Assembly: GCA_902812415.1 (NCBI GenBank) | Contig: CADDZJ010000003.1 | Location: 91,872 to 155,871 of the forward strand | Length of the DNA stretch: 64,000 nucleotides | Direction: 5' to 3' | DNA from: Acidobacteriota bacterium | Lineage (GTDB): Bacteria > Acidobacteriota > Terriglobia > UBA7540 | Shown: positions 1 through 8,373 of the stretch, in pieces | How the letters are laid out: each line of letters begins with the position of its first letter | Position numbering within the stretch: the stretch's first letter is position 1 | Translations under genes and position numbers: made by a program | The notes under the pieces: generated by a model | What the model was told of the DNA's origin: nothing | Database searches by the model: none | Seen by the model: only the letters and a program-made list of their open reading frames with translations

Positions 1-1
1 T

Positions 2-1054
2 CAGCTTCAGGCCGGCGAAGTGGGCTACATCATTGCCAACATCAAGCGGGTTTCGGATACGCGCATCGGCGACACCATCACCGACCACGACCGGCCCGCC
101 AGCAAACCCCTGCCCGGCTTTGAGGAGATCAAACCGATGGTCTTTGCCGGGCTTTATCCCGTCGAGGCCAGCGAGTATGAAACCCTGCGCGACGCCCTGG
201 AAAAGCTGCGGCTGAATGATTCCTCCTTCTTCTACGAGCCGGAAAACTCCGTCGCCCTGGGGTTTGGCTTTCGGTGCGGCTTCCTGGGCCTGCTGCACAT
301 GGAAATCATCCAGGAGCGGTTGGAGCGTGAATTCAACCTGAGCCTCATCACCACCGCTCCGAGCGTTCGCTACCGCATCACGACCAAGTCCGGAGAAGTT
401 CTGGATGTGGATACGCCCAGCAAGTTTCCGCCCGCTGGCGACATCGCCAAAATCGAAGAACCCATCATCACCGCTTTGATCTTTACCCAGGATGAGTACC
501 TGGGCGGCATTTTGCAGTTGCTGGAAGAAAAGCGCGGCGTGCAGAAGGGTTTTGAATATGTCTCGGAAAAGCGCGTCCTTCTGACTTATGAATTGCCGCT
601 CAACGAAATCGTTCTCGATTTCTATGACCGGCTCAAGAGCGTTTCGCGCGGTTACGCCTCGCTGGATTATCATCTTTCGGGATTCTGGGAGTCCGATCTC
701 GTCAAGGTGGACCTGCTGATTGCCGGCGAACCGGTGGATGCGCTTTCCTTCATCTGCCACCGTGAACAGGCGTATCCGCGAGCGCGAGTCCTGTGCGAAA
801 GAATGCGCAAGCTCATTCCGCGGCAGCTCTTTGAAGTGGCCATCCAGGCCAGCATCGGCGCCAAGATCATTGCTCGTGAGAATGTGGCCGCAATTCGCAA
901 AAACGTCCTGGCGAAATGCTACGGCGGCGACGTGACCCGAAAAAGAAAATTGCTGGAGAAGCAGAAAGAGGGGAAAAAGCGGATGAAACGCGTGGGGAGG
1001 GTGGATATTCCTCAGGAAGCTTTCCTGGCCGTCCTCAAAGTGACCGAATCCTAG
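2..1054 (+). CDS. lepA: Elongation factor 4 (LepA), C-terminal part; 5' end outside window
   Basis: This is the C-terminal part (about 350 residues) of the ribosomal back-translocase EF4/LepA, a cytosolic translational GTPase of about 600 residues. The reading frame is open to the window edge, so the G domain lies upstream and the in-frame GTG at 20 is not a real start. The visible part begins in domain II (GEVGYII, then VRDARVGDT-like residues), passes through the EF-G-like domains and includes the family motif SRGYASLDY. It ends with the diagnostic LepA C-terminal domain: [21 protein letters not shown] residues followed by [11 protein letters not shown]. The stop is at 1052-1054. Nothing downstream looks co-transcribed. 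The family assignment is very secure. Confidence 0.97.
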   Translation, partial: QLQAGEVGYIIANIKRVSDTRIGDTITDHDRPASKPLPGFEEIKPMVFAGLYPVEASEYETLRDALEKLRLNDSSFFYEPENSVALGFGFRCGFLGLLHMEIIQERLEREFNLSLITTAPSVRYRITTKSGEVLDVDTPSKFPPAGDIAKIEEPIITALIFTQDEYLGGILQLLEEKRGVQKGFEYVSEKRVLLTYELPLNEIVLDFYDRLKSVSRGYASLDYHLSGFWESDLVKVDLLIAGEPVDALSFICHREQAYPRARVLCERMRKLIPRQLFEVAIQASIGAKIIARENVAAIRKNVLAKCYGGDVTRKRKLLEKQKEGKKRMKRVGRVDIPQEAFLAVLKVTES

Positions 1055-1364
1055 AAAGTGACCTATTGGCGCTCATCCCTGAGAAGGTGCGAATCAATTC
1101 ATCCGCGCCGTTGTAGCGGCGAACTAAGGTCGCCGTAGTTTTTGAAAACCAAAACCCGGCGATCGCAGATCGCGGGTGTCAGCGATCACAGATCGCCGCT
1201 ACAGCGAGATTTTTTCACAACTCCTGAGAGCCGCTTTCCAGAATCTTGCCTGCAAGCCCAAATTGATAGCAAAATAACCCGTTTGAGCAAGGTTTGTGAG
1301 ACCTTCACGGGCCTTCCCACTCAAGAGCAGGCCTTCTGCAAGAAAAAATAAGGAGAAGCCTCTG
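1055..1364. other. Intergenic region with short palindromic repeats
   Basis: This is a 310-bp gap between lepA and the next small gene. It holds two REP-like stretches: one around 1105-1137 (GTAGCGGCGA and TCGCCGTAG arms) and one around 1157-1204, where GCGATCGCAGATCGC and GCGATCACAGATCGCCGC are near-copies followed by TACAG. The same GCCGCTACAG ending recurs elsewhere in the window. No gene is supported here. The promoter for the 1365 gene should lie in its right half, but I see no convincing -35/-10 pair. Confidence 0.5.
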
Positions 1365-1679
1365 ATGAGCGATGCCCCAACCCGAGCGCAATCCCGGGCT
1401 TCGTCTCCCGTCCAGCGGGAGAACGATGCAATTTATCAACGAGGCCAGGTGGTTGCGCGCGTCATTGATCCTGAAATCGACCTTGAAGCTAAGGAAATTC
1501 GCTTCGCGGAGCTCTATAACAGCGATTATCTTCTGCTGCCCGATGAATGCGAATTTCAGCAGCACCGAATTCTGGTTCGCAAGATAGCCTACGCGACGAA
1601 AGTGGAGAAAGAGTCACTGCATAAAGGAAGGATTTTGCGGGGAGTGACGGCGGAGATTCTGGGCTATCGGGAGCACTAG
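1365..1679 (+). CDS. Small conserved-looking protein of unknown function (104 aa)
   Basis: The ATG at 1365 is preceded by AAGGAG at about 1350-1355, a strong Shine-Dalgarno at usable spacing. It is therefore preferred over the in-frame upstream ATG at 1296, which has no such signal. The product is soluble, with no membrane segment or signal peptide. A polar N-terminal tail of about 20 residues is followed by a basic/acidic body containing RGQVVARVIDPEID and YNSDYLLLPDECEFQQHRI. I do not recognise the family. The compact beta-rich C-terminal half and good ribosome binding site suggest a genuine gene. It stands alone between lepA and a repeat element that begins 9 bp after its stop. Confidence 0.6.
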   Translation: MSDAPTRAQSRASSPVQRENDAIYQRGQVVARVIDPEIDLEAKEIRFAELYNSDYLLLPDECEFQQHRILVRKIAYATKVEKESLHKGRILRGVTAEILGYREH

Positions 1680-1687
1680 CCCTCGCG

Positions 1688-1816
1688 AGAACCTGTTTCA
1701 AAACCTCAGACCGCTCATATTGAGCCGTGGGCCTAGCCCGCCACCCAAAATGGCGGCGTAAAGCCGCCGCTACCGCGCGCGCCCGATGCCGCGAAATAGG
1801 TTTTGAAACAGCTTCT
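1688..1816. repeat. MITE-like element with 19-bp terminal inverted repeats
   Basis: Positions 1688-1706 and 1798-1816 are inverted copies with one mismatch; the inner 14 bases (CTGTTTCAAAACCT and its complement) match perfectly. The 91-bp interior is GC-rich and contains its own GGCGGCG/CGCCGCC palindrome. There is no coding capacity. The structure is that of a small non-autonomous mobile element or large REP unit sitting just past a gene stop. Confidence 0.6.
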
Positions 1817-1876
1817 AGCCATCCCTGCTTTCCGGCAAACCCGGCGATGAGCCCGAACGCTCAACGCCAGCACGAT

Positions 1877-2122
1877 CTAATTAATCGATAACTCAAAAGC
1901 TGGAACATCAAGCTGAAGAAGGGTTAAGGCGTCAGTAATATCATCCAGTAGGCTCCGCATACCTTCCACTCCCGCCTCAGCGGCTTGGATCATGCTCCGC
2001 GCGCATTTGACGCAGAGGCACAACCCAGAGCGATCCGCGACATCATTCGGACGGCAGCAAGCACAAGGCCAATCTTTTCGTGAGTGAACCATCAACCCGC
2101 CAGGCGACATTGCGTAGTCCAT
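1877..2122 (-). CDS. Small protein with paired CxxC-type cysteine motifs (81 aa)
   Basis: The start ATG (2122-2120) is preceded by a perfect AGGAGG five bases upstream, one of the strongest ribosome binding sites in the window. This makes a real gene likely despite its small size. The first half is cysteine-rich (CACC, then CLCVKC), with about 15 residues between the pairs, as in small zinc-ribbon or treble-clef proteins. The second half is a predicted helix pair (SMIQAAEAGVEGMRSLLDDITDALTL). No family is recognised. It could be a small zinc-binding regulator; that is inference from cysteine spacing only. It is isolated, with about 450 bp of noncoding DNA upstream. Confidence 0.55.
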   Translation of the reverse strand: MDYAMSPGGLMVHSRKDWPCACCRPNDVADRSGLCLCVKCARSMIQAAEAGVEGMRSLLDDITDALTLLQLDVPAFELSIN

Positions 2123-2577
2123 GGGAACCTCCTGGTCATGGACTGAGCAATTAGGGGGCCATAATCTTATGGAGAACCTATCAAACTGAGATTCGGTGTG
2201 AAGACCTAAGAAGGCTCATTCCGCACTCTCGTGTGATATATTTGTAATCTAATGAAAATAAATGACTTCAAAAAACTGCGGGCGGGAATTCGAAGGTATT
2301 TTGCGAGCTTAACCCGCTTGTTGCATGTGCTTCTGTGGGTATGAAGCTCCGCTGATACCTCCTGTCTAAATCCTTTTTGATCCAAAATGGGATAAGTCGT
2401 TACCGTTTTGCGCCATATCGCTTTCAGGACGAAACCAGGTTTTCTCCATTTTTTTCTAATATTTCAGCATGAGAAACTCAAAGTGCCGCGAAAGATGTAA
2501 AAGCTACACGAAATGGTATAGCCTCGGGGTGAGAGCCAGTTTCACCGAGGCGATGTTCTGTCTCGATGACCATTCAG
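2123..2577. other. AT-rich intergenic region; hairpin at 2521-2551
   Basis: About 455 bp without a supported gene. Near the right end, GCCTCGG-GGTGA (2521 on) pairs with TCACCGAGGC (ending about 2551), giving a stem of about ten pairs with one bulge. It lies just downstream of the minus-strand glycosyltransferase stop, so it may be a weak terminator, although no clear T-run follows. The left part must contain the promoter of the small cysteine-rich gene. Nothing else was recognised. Confidence 0.4.
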
Positions 2578-3774
2578 TCAACCTTTCAAGGCTGCCGCAT
2601 AAGCCCTTAACAATTCCCGCTTCTGCATCTCCCAATTGAGTTCCTCCCGAACCCGCTGATGGCCTGTTTCGCCCAACTGTTGCCGAAGCGTTTCGGAATC
2701 AAGTAACTGGATGATTTTTTCGGCGAAATCTTCGGGATCGTTCGAGCAGGCATAGAGCGCTGCATCGTCTGCCGCGCGGCGGCCCTCCGTAAGATCAAAG
2801 AGCACCACAGGCCGACCATAGGCCATATACTCCAGCACCTTATTCATGGTGGACTTATCATTCATCGGATTCTTCGGGTCAGGCGCCACACAGACATCGG
2901 CGGTGGAAAGGTAAGCCGCCACTTCCTCATCCGGGATTCTTCCTGCGAAGCGAACCATGGAACCGAGGCCGCTTTCTACCGCCCGCTGCTTCAGCCGCGG
3001 CAATTCACTGCCTGCGCCAATCAGAACAAATAGCGTGTCATCTGTTTGACGCCGTTTCCGGAAATAGAGAATAGACTGAAACAACAAATCCAGGCCTTCC
3101 TGAGGGCCCATTACGCCGAGATAAACCACCAGAAACCTCTTCCCGCTTTTCAACTCCGGCTGCGGCGGCTTCTGCTGAATTTTCGATAAATCCGGACTGC
3201 TTCGCACCACAAATACGCGATCGGGCGGCATACCCCCGCGTTCGATGGCGATCTCGCGGTAAGAATCATTGGTGGCAATCGCGACCGCAGCCGCGCGATA
3301 AGTGAGCCGCTCAGCCAACCGGATGAGGCGAAAGAGCAAGCCGCTCTTTCGTCCGAATTTGGCTTCATAAAGCTCAGGATTTAAATCGTGATGATCAAAG
3401 ATGAAGCGAACGCCCAGAGGCCTGAATAACCGGCCAATCAGAAAGATCGTATCCGGGGGATTGCAGGCGTGCAGGATGCGGAATCGGCTGCGCCGGTAAA
3501 CCGTCAGGGCCAGCCAAAGCTCCGCCGCCAAAGCCCATCCGTATTCCACAAGATAGCCCACCGGGCTTGAAGCCTCCCAGAGCGAGTGACGGTAAATTTC
3601 AATGCCTTCTCGGCGCTCATAGGAGCTTTGGAATTCGCCTCGTCTGGGAGAAATGACCGACACCCGGTATCCCGCGTCTCTCAAGGCGCGCGCTTCCTGC
3701 CAGACCCTGCGATCAAAAGGTACAGGCAGGTTTTCAACGATGATGCAGACGGAAATCGGCTGTTGGCCTGACAT
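2578..3774 (-). CDS. GT4-family glycosyltransferase (exopolysaccharide type)
   Basis: This 398-residue retaining GT-B glycosyltransferase is predicted to transfer a sugar from a nucleotide-sugar donor to a growing surface glycan at the cytoplasmic face. The N-terminal Rossmann half starts with CIIVENLPVPFDRRVWQEARAL, a signature I associate with glycosyltransferases of exopolysaccharide and exosortase-linked clusters. FIFDHHDLNPE follows. The C-terminal half has VVYLGVMGPQEGLD, the donor-binding region VLEYMAYGRPVV and downstream acidic residues, as in the GT4/Glycos_transf_1 fold. It is the last gene of a three-gene minus-strand cassette with the amidotransferase 128 bp upstream. A 25-bp palindrome sits in that gap. 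The specific sugar cannot be read from sequence. Confidence 0.9.
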   Translation of the reverse strand: MSGQQPISVCIIVENLPVPFDRRVWQEARALRDAGYRVSVISPRRGEFQSSYERREGIEIYRHSLWEASSPVGYLVEYGWALAAELWLALTVYRRSRFRILHACNPPDTIFLIGRLFRPLGVRFIFDHHDLNPELYEAKFGRKSGLLFRLIRLAERLTYRAAAVAIATNDSYREIAIERGGMPPDRVFVVRSSPDLSKIQQKPPQPELKSGKRFLVVYLGVMGPQEGLDLLFQSILYFRKRRQTDDTLFVLIGAGSELPRLKQRAVESGLGSMVRFAGRIPDEEVAAYLSTADVCVAPDPKNPMNDKSTMNKVLEYMAYGRPVVLFDLTEGRRAADDAALYACSNDPEDFAEKIIQLLDSETLRQQLGETGHQRVREELNWEMQKRELLRAYAAALKG

Positions 3775-3833
3775 AATCAGGAAAACGGCAAGTGAAGCTC
3801 AGACGCCATTAAAATAACGGTTCACATCAGGGT

Positions 3834-3858
3834 GGATTCCCGCTTGCGCGGGAATGAC
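3834..3858. repeat. 25-bp REP-type palindrome, copy 1
   Basis: GGATTCCCGC and GCGGGAAT(GAC) arms flank a TTGC centre. The 25 bases are an exact reverse-complement match to positions 33694-33718, and a degenerate copy lies at 7026-7050. It sits in the gap between the amidotransferase and glycosyltransferase genes. Confidence 0.75.
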
Positions 3859-3902
3859 ACCGCTATTTTCATACCGGGTGATGAGCCGCGCGATCACGGC
3901 GT

Positions 3903-5768
3903 TTAGCCTCCATTCCCCATCCTCTCTCGCCACAGTTCGAAATTCAGGAGCGCCCACAATTGCTTCTGCCGGTCGCGAATGCCGTTCAGGTGCTCTTGAA
4001 CGAAGCATTCCACGCTGGCAGCATTGAAATACCCCTGAGTTTCGAGGCGTGGCGAAAGGAGCAAATCCCGGATCATGGGCTTCAGAGCGCCCTGAAACCA
4101 CAACCCCATTGGAACGGTGAAACCCACTTTGCGCCGCCGAAGCGTTTCCGGCAGAAGCCGCGCGCGGAACATGCGGCGCATGAAAGCTTTGGTTTGAAAG
4201 CCACGCACCAGAAAGCGATCGGGTATACGGGCCGCAAGCTCCACCACCTGATGGTCAAGCAGGGGCAGCCGCTCCTCGATGGAGGCGGCCATCGTCATAT
4301 GGTCTCCGCGCAGCAGAAGATTATCCGGCAGCCAGACCTTCAAGTCGGCATACAGCAGCCGCTTCAGCGGAGAGCGGCTGGGATGGCGCTGGCAATAACC
4401 CGCCAACACTTTCGCCGGATGGCCAGGATCAATCTGGGCCAGAAAATCGCGGCTGAAGAGCGCCGCCTGCTCTTCCCGCGAGAATGAGGCAAACCAATTT
4501 GCGGCGCGCGCAGCCTCTTCGTGAATCGAAAGCGATTCGAGAGCCGTCTGCGCCCGGCGCTGGCTGTAAGGCAGCCATCGCGCCACCCTCCGCACCAGGC
4601 CGGAGGGCAGAAAAGCCGCGAAGCCGGCCAGCCGCTCAGCAGCATATTTGGGATACCCGGCGAAAATCTCATCCCCGCCCTCTCCCGCCAGAACCACTTT
4701 GACGCTACGCGCCGCAAGGCAGGACATGCGATAAAGCGCCACATCGGTGGGTTCAGCCAGCGGCTCCTCGCGCAGAGAAATCAGGTGAGGTAAGTCGTTT
4801 TTGAAATCATCAGCATTGACCACCAGTTCCTGATGTTCGGTCTTAAACTGCCTTGCCACGGCGCGCGCCCAGGGAAGCTCGCTGTAACCCGGCTCGTCGA
4901 AGCCCACGGAAAAAGTTCGCAAAGGCTTCGCGCCAAGTTCCGACATCAGGGCGACCACCGCGCTCGAATCGATCCCGCCGCTCAGGAAAGCCCCCAGCGG
5001 AACATCCGCAATCAGCCGCAGGCGGACCGACTCTCGCAGGCAATCGAGTATTTCATTCGCAAGCTTTTCCGGCGACTGCTCGCTTTCCGGCTCGTTGGGC
5101 GCATCCCAGTAAGATTGAGTCTTGATTCCTCGTGAATCAGCTAAAAGATAGTGTCCAGGAAGAAGCTTTCGAACATCCTGATAGAAGGTGTTGGGCGCAG
5201 GAACGTAGCGAAAGGCGAAGAAATCGTAGACCGCCTGCAGGTCCACTTCAAAACATCGGGCCGCCAACTGGCGGAGCGCCCGCAACTCCGAGGCAAAAAT
5301 GACGCCTTCCCTGGAAGCCGAGTAAAAAAGCGGCTTGATGCCCAGGCGGTCGCGCGCCAGAAACAATCGCCTTTGGCGAGAATCCCACAGGGCGAAGGCA
5401 AACATGCCCCGCAATTCCTTGAGGCAATCTACTCCGCGTTCTTCATAGAGATGCAGAATCACCTCCGTATCCGACGCCGTGCGGAGTTGATGCCCTTTAT
5501 GGATAAGCCCTGACCTTAACTCGCGATAGTTGTAAATCTCGCCGTTAAAAGTGATCCAAAGCGAGGCATCTTCATTTGAAAGCGGTTGATGCCCACCCGG
5601 TAGATCGATAATGCTCAGCCGCCGATTCCCCAGCCCAAGCTCCTGATCAATGTAAAATCCCTCGTCGTCGGGACCGCGATGGGCCATGGCGTCGGCGGCG
5701 CGCTTCAGCCGCTCCGAATCCGCTGGCGCGCGGCTTCCAAAGTTAAACACTCCGCAGATTCCGCACAT
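3903..5768 (-). CDS. asnB: AsnB-type glutamine amidotransferase/asparagine synthase
   Basis: This is a 621-residue class II glutamine-dependent amidotransferase. Met-Cys at the start supplies the N-terminal nucleophile Cys2 (MCGICGVF), so translation must begin at 5768; the 20-residue upstream extension in frame is rejected. The glutaminase domain (about 1-200) has HRGPDDEGF, RRLSIIDL, FNGEIYNY and SDTEV. The synthetase domain has the ATP-pyrophosphatase P-loop SGGIDSS at 263-269 and later AGEGGDEIFAGYPKY. It makes an amide from glutamine nitrogen, either on aspartate or, as AsnB homologues in O-antigen and exosortase clusters are thought to do, on a uronic acid or other glycan substituent. 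Its position between a glycosyltransferase and an alpha/alpha-barrel protein favours the glycan role. That is inference. Confidence 0.92.
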   Translation of the reverse strand: MCGICGVFNFGSRAPADSERLKRAADAMAHRGPDDEGFYIDQELGLGNRRLSIIDLPGGHQPLSNEDASLWITFNGEIYNYRELRSGLIHKGHQLRTASDTEVILHLYEERGVDCLKELRGMFAFALWDSRQRRLFLARDRLGIKPLFYSASREGVIFASELRALRQLAARCFEVDLQAVYDFFAFRYVPAPNTFYQDVRKLLPGHYLLADSRGIKTQSYWDAPNEPESEQSPEKLANEILDCLRESVRLRLIADVPLGAFLSGGIDSSAVVALMSELGAKPLRTFSVGFDEPGYSELPWARAVARQFKTEHQELVVNADDFKNDLPHLISLREEPLAEPTDVALYRMSCLAARSVKVVLAGEGGDEIFAGYPKYAAERLAGFAAFLPSGLVRRVARWLPYSQRRAQTALESLSIHEEAARAANWFASFSREEQAALFSRDFLAQIDPGHPAKVLAGYCQRHPSRSPLKRLLYADLKVWLPDNLLLRGDHMTMAASIEERLPLLDHQVVELAARIPDRFLVRGFQTKAFMRRMFRARLLPETLRRRKVGFTVPMGLWFQGALKPMIRDLLLSPRLETQGYFNAASVECFVQEHLNGIRDRQKQLWALLNFELWRERMGNGG

Positions 5769-5799
5769 TTGTTTATCAACGCCCACTTCTACGGGCTTC

Positions 5800-6933
5800 T
5801 CAAATCGAAAACAGCGAGCGGGAATCACGCCCCGCGCAAGGCAGCAGCAGATGAAACAGAGTCATCGCTTCTGGCCGGGGATAAGAGCGGCTGTCGCGCA
5901 AAAAGCCGTAATCCCCTTCGGAATAAGCGAAACTTCCATCCGGGCGCTGACGGGCGAGCATCCGAGCATAACAACGCTCGCTGAGCTTTTCGGCTTTCTC
6001 AGAAACCCCGAGCCGCGCGGCTTCATGGAGCGCGGCACCCAAGGCCGCCGTATAGTAATCCACTTCAGGCAGCGCTTGGAAGCAATCGGCGGCGCTCGCG
6101 CCCGACGGCGTGACGCCTTTCTCCAGAAACGCCGCAAGCGCCGGCAGCAGCTTTCGCGCTGCGCCGATGGGATCAATTTCGGCAGACCAGGCAAGCTTCA
6201 TCAACTGAAAGGCATTGTACTGAAAGCAAAGGTAATGTTCACGACCACGCTCCAATGGGCTCGCAACGACATAGGGCAACTCTCCCGTGGGCCGTTGAAC
6301 GTCTGCCAGGAACTGGAACATCTCCGCAACATGCGCAAGATATTTTTCATCACTGGCAACCTTCCAGAGCCTCAGAAAAAGCCATGCGGTTTCGACCGAG
6401 TTGTTGGGAACCTTTCCGCGAGGATGGTCAAAATAATTGATGGCTTCGCCACCGTTGTGGGGCTGAAATCCAATGCGATCGATCAGGAACCTGTGCCAAC
6501 GGAGGGCGGCTTCAAGAAATTTCCGTTCTTTCGTCCGCAAGTAAGCTGCCAGCAAACCTGTTGCGCCCCAGTTGCCTTCAACCGTCGCAATCAAATGTTT
6601 CCGCTCGGGCAGAGGATAGCGCCAGTAACCTTCTGAAGTCTGCAACTGCAGGATCGCCTCCGCCGTCTGCAGCGCGAGTTTATGATAACTTTCCTTCTCG
6701 GTTGCATCATAGAGCATCCAATTAGCAAGAACCCAATAACCTTGCGTCTGCATGAAAATATAATCATCATGCCAGGGGATCGCGCTGAGCGCGCTCTTCA
6801 GGAATCGCCAGGCGCGCAAATTGAAACGCACACCCGCATCCGGGCCTTCCAGCAAGCCGCGCCGCAGGAAAGCCCGCTTCAGATGCTGGTGCAATCTCTC
6901 CGCAGACTGTAAAAGTTGGTCGCAATCGGGCAT
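5800..6933 (-). CDS. Predicted (alpha/alpha)6-barrel protein, glycan-linked (377 aa)
   Basis: The first gene of the polysaccharide cassette; the amidotransferase starts 31 bp after its stop. The sequence is almost wholly helical, with recurring aromatic-rich helix-loop units (YIFMQTQGYWVLANWML, GYWRYP, NNSVETAWLFLRLW, FQYNAFQLMKLAW, YYTAALGAALHEAA, RQRPDGSFAYSEGDYGF). This is the pattern of six-hairpin glycosidase, polysaccharide-lyase and epimerase folds. No signal peptide is visible, so it probably acts in the cytosol, or on lipid-linked sugars at the membrane surface. No specific family is recognised. A glycan-modifying enzyme or a glycan-binding scaffold is plausible from the neighbours. 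The start ATG has no obvious ribosome binding site. Confidence 0.7.
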   Translation of the reverse strand: MPDCDQLLQSAERLHQHLKRAFLRRGLLEGPDAGVRFNLRAWRFLKSALSAIPWHDDYIFMQTQGYWVLANWMLYDATEKESYHKLALQTAEAILQLQTSEGYWRYPLPERKHLIATVEGNWGATGLLAAYLRTKERKFLEAALRWHRFLIDRIGFQPHNGGEAINYFDHPRGKVPNNSVETAWLFLRLWKVASDEKYLAHVAEMFQFLADVQRPTGELPYVVASPLERGREHYLCFQYNAFQLMKLAWSAEIDPIGAARKLLPALAAFLEKGVTPSGASAADCFQALPEVDYYTAALGAALHEAARLGVSEKAEKLSERCYARMLARQRPDGSFAYSEGDYGFLRDSRSYPRPEAMTLFHLLLPCAGRDSRSLFSI

Positions 6934-7025
6934 GAGATTTTGAGGAATTCAGCAGCGGCTTCCAGGCCGAAAGCGGTCACTCCTGCGTAGATGGGAATCC
7001 AGCGCCCAGACTGCTTATCCGCCGC

Positions 7026-7050
7026 GGATTCCCGCCTGCCCGGCAATGAC
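7026..7050. repeat. 25-bp REP-type palindrome, degenerate copy
   Basis: GGATTCCCGCC...CGGCAATGAC aligns with the exact 25-mer at 3834-3858, with several changes in the right arm. It lies in the 212-bp divergent gap between the alpha/alpha-barrel gene and the molybdoenzyme gene. Confidence 0.6.
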
Positions 7051-7145
7051 GGCTCCGTGGACGCTGTAGCGAATCATTCCGCGCAGCAATCTAATTTCTC
7101 ATCATATGACCTTAAGCCACTTTTGTGCATCTCATAAATGAGCTT

Positions 7146-8165
7146 ATGAACCGCAGAAAATTCGTCATCGGAGCCATCGCGGGCGGAGTTGGCCTTGCAG
7201 AATATATCTATACCAGCGAATATATGAACCAGCTCGCCGATCCCTCGCGCGATCTTTCGGTGAAGCAGTACGCCCGATATGGCGCCGGGGCGGCGCTTGC
7301 GGCCATCACGCCCAACGATCAGTTTTATATCACCAGCAAGGGCGACACGCCTCGGGTTGAAGCCTCCTCCTGGCGATTAAGAATTGACGGCCTAGTTGCC
7401 CATCCCATCGAAATCACTTACGATCAGTTGCTTGGCCTGCCCCGCGTTGAGCGAATTCTGACGCTTGAGTGCATCTCCAATCCCATTGGCGGCAACGCCA
7501 TTGGCAACGCGCAATGGACCGGCACGCCGTTAAAGCCTCTGCTCGAACGCGCCCGACCCACCAAAGACGCCTCGCACGTGATCATCGAAGCCGCCGATGG
7601 TTACTCCACCGGCCATCCGATTGAGCGCATCTGGAACGAGTACAACTTTCTAGCCTACCGTATGAATGGCGACCCCTTGCCGCCGGTTCACGGATATCCT
7701 ACGCGCGTCTTTATTCCCGGAAAATTCGGCATGAAGCAGCCGAAATGGATCACTCGCATTCGATTTGTGAACCGGCCCTATCTGGGCTACTGGGAAACTC
7801 GCGGCTGGTCTGACGACGCCGAACGCTGGGCGCAGGCTCGGTTTACTGACCTCAAGGACGGCGCAAAACTGCGAGGCCGGGATATTGAGCTTTTTGGCTA
7901 CGCGGTGGGCAATCTCGATGGCATCAAGGCCGTTGAGCTCAGCTTCGATGGGGGCCGCGCCTGGCGGAATGCCGATATTTTCAGCAACCCCTCGCCTCTC
8001 GTCTGGGTGTTCTGGAAATTTCGCTGGAACTCTCCCCAGCGCGGCAAATATGAAATCATGGTGCGAGCCGTCGATGGGGAGGGGCGGATTGAGGGAACCG
8101 ATCCGCTGGGCATTTATCCGGCAGGCGCTACGGGATTACAGCGGGTGAAGGTTGTGGTCGTCTGA
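7146..8165 (+). CDS. Tat-exported sulfite-oxidase-family molybdopterin oxidoreductase
   Basis: This 339-residue periplasmic Mo-cofactor enzyme belongs to the sulfite oxidase family. The ATG at 7146 is chosen because it places a twin-arginine signal at the very N-terminus (MNRRKFVIGA); an in-frame GTG at 7125 is possible but less natural. The Mo-binding domain includes LECISNPIGG, whose Cys109 is the expected molybdenum ligand, then AQWTGTPL and GYPTRVFIPGKFGMKQPKWI. The C-terminal part (VELSFDGGRAWRNADI) is the immunoglobulin-like dimerisation domain typical of sulfite dehydrogenases and absent from MsrP. No haem-binding domain or MsrQ/cytochrome partner is encoded next to it, so the electron acceptor is unknown. 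A hairpin terminator follows. Confidence 0.92.
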   Translation: MNRRKFVIGAIAGGVGLAEYIYTSEYMNQLADPSRDLSVKQYARYGAGAALAAITPNDQFYITSKGDTPRVEASSWRLRIDGLVAHPIEITYDQLLGLPRVERILTLECISNPIGGNAIGNAQWTGTPLKPLLERARPTKDASHVIIEAADGYSTGHPIERIWNEYNFLAYRMNGDPLPPVHGYPTRVFIPGKFGMKQPKWITRIRFVNRPYLGYWETRGWSDDAERWAQARFTDLKDGAKLRGRDIELFGYAVGNLDGIKAVELSFDGGRAWRNADIFSNPSPLVWVFWKFRWNSPQRGKYEIMVRAVDGEGRIEGTDPLGIYPAGATGLQRVKVVVV

Positions 8166-8182
8166 CTCCTCGCTTCAGTGGC

Positions 8183-8219
8183 AGCCACGGCTGGTGCTTT
8201 TCCAACCGTGGGCTTTTTG
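8183..8219 (+). terminator. Rho-independent terminator after the molybdoenzyme gene
   Basis: AGCC-ACGG pairs with CCGT-GGGCT across a loop of about 14 bases, with one bulge, followed directly by TTTTTG. It lies 17 bp after the stop at 8165. The remaining gap to 8373 contains a small GCAGTT/AACTGC hairpin near 8233 and a micro-repeated tract at 8334-8366 (GATTCAAGATTCG, CGCTCATCGCTCATC). No gene is seen there. Confidence 0.7.
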
Positions 8220-8373
8220 TTGGGAGAAACCCGCAGTTAATTCAAACTGCGAGTTAATCGTGGCTACCGTTTTTTCTCATCTTTGCCTCCCATCGAGGGA
8301 GTAGGGCCGGGGTGCAGGGCAGAACATTCGAGATGCGAGATTCAAGATTCGTCGCTCATCGCTCATCACTGTC

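Noticed and set aside
5769..5828. 20-residue N-terminal extension of the AsnB-type protein
   Set aside because: The catalytic cysteine must be residue 2, so the start is at 5768.
5686..6636. 316-residue plus-strand ORF across the asnB 5' end and alpha/alpha-barrel gene
   Set aside because: Antisense to two supported genes, low-complexity basic composition, no ribosome site.
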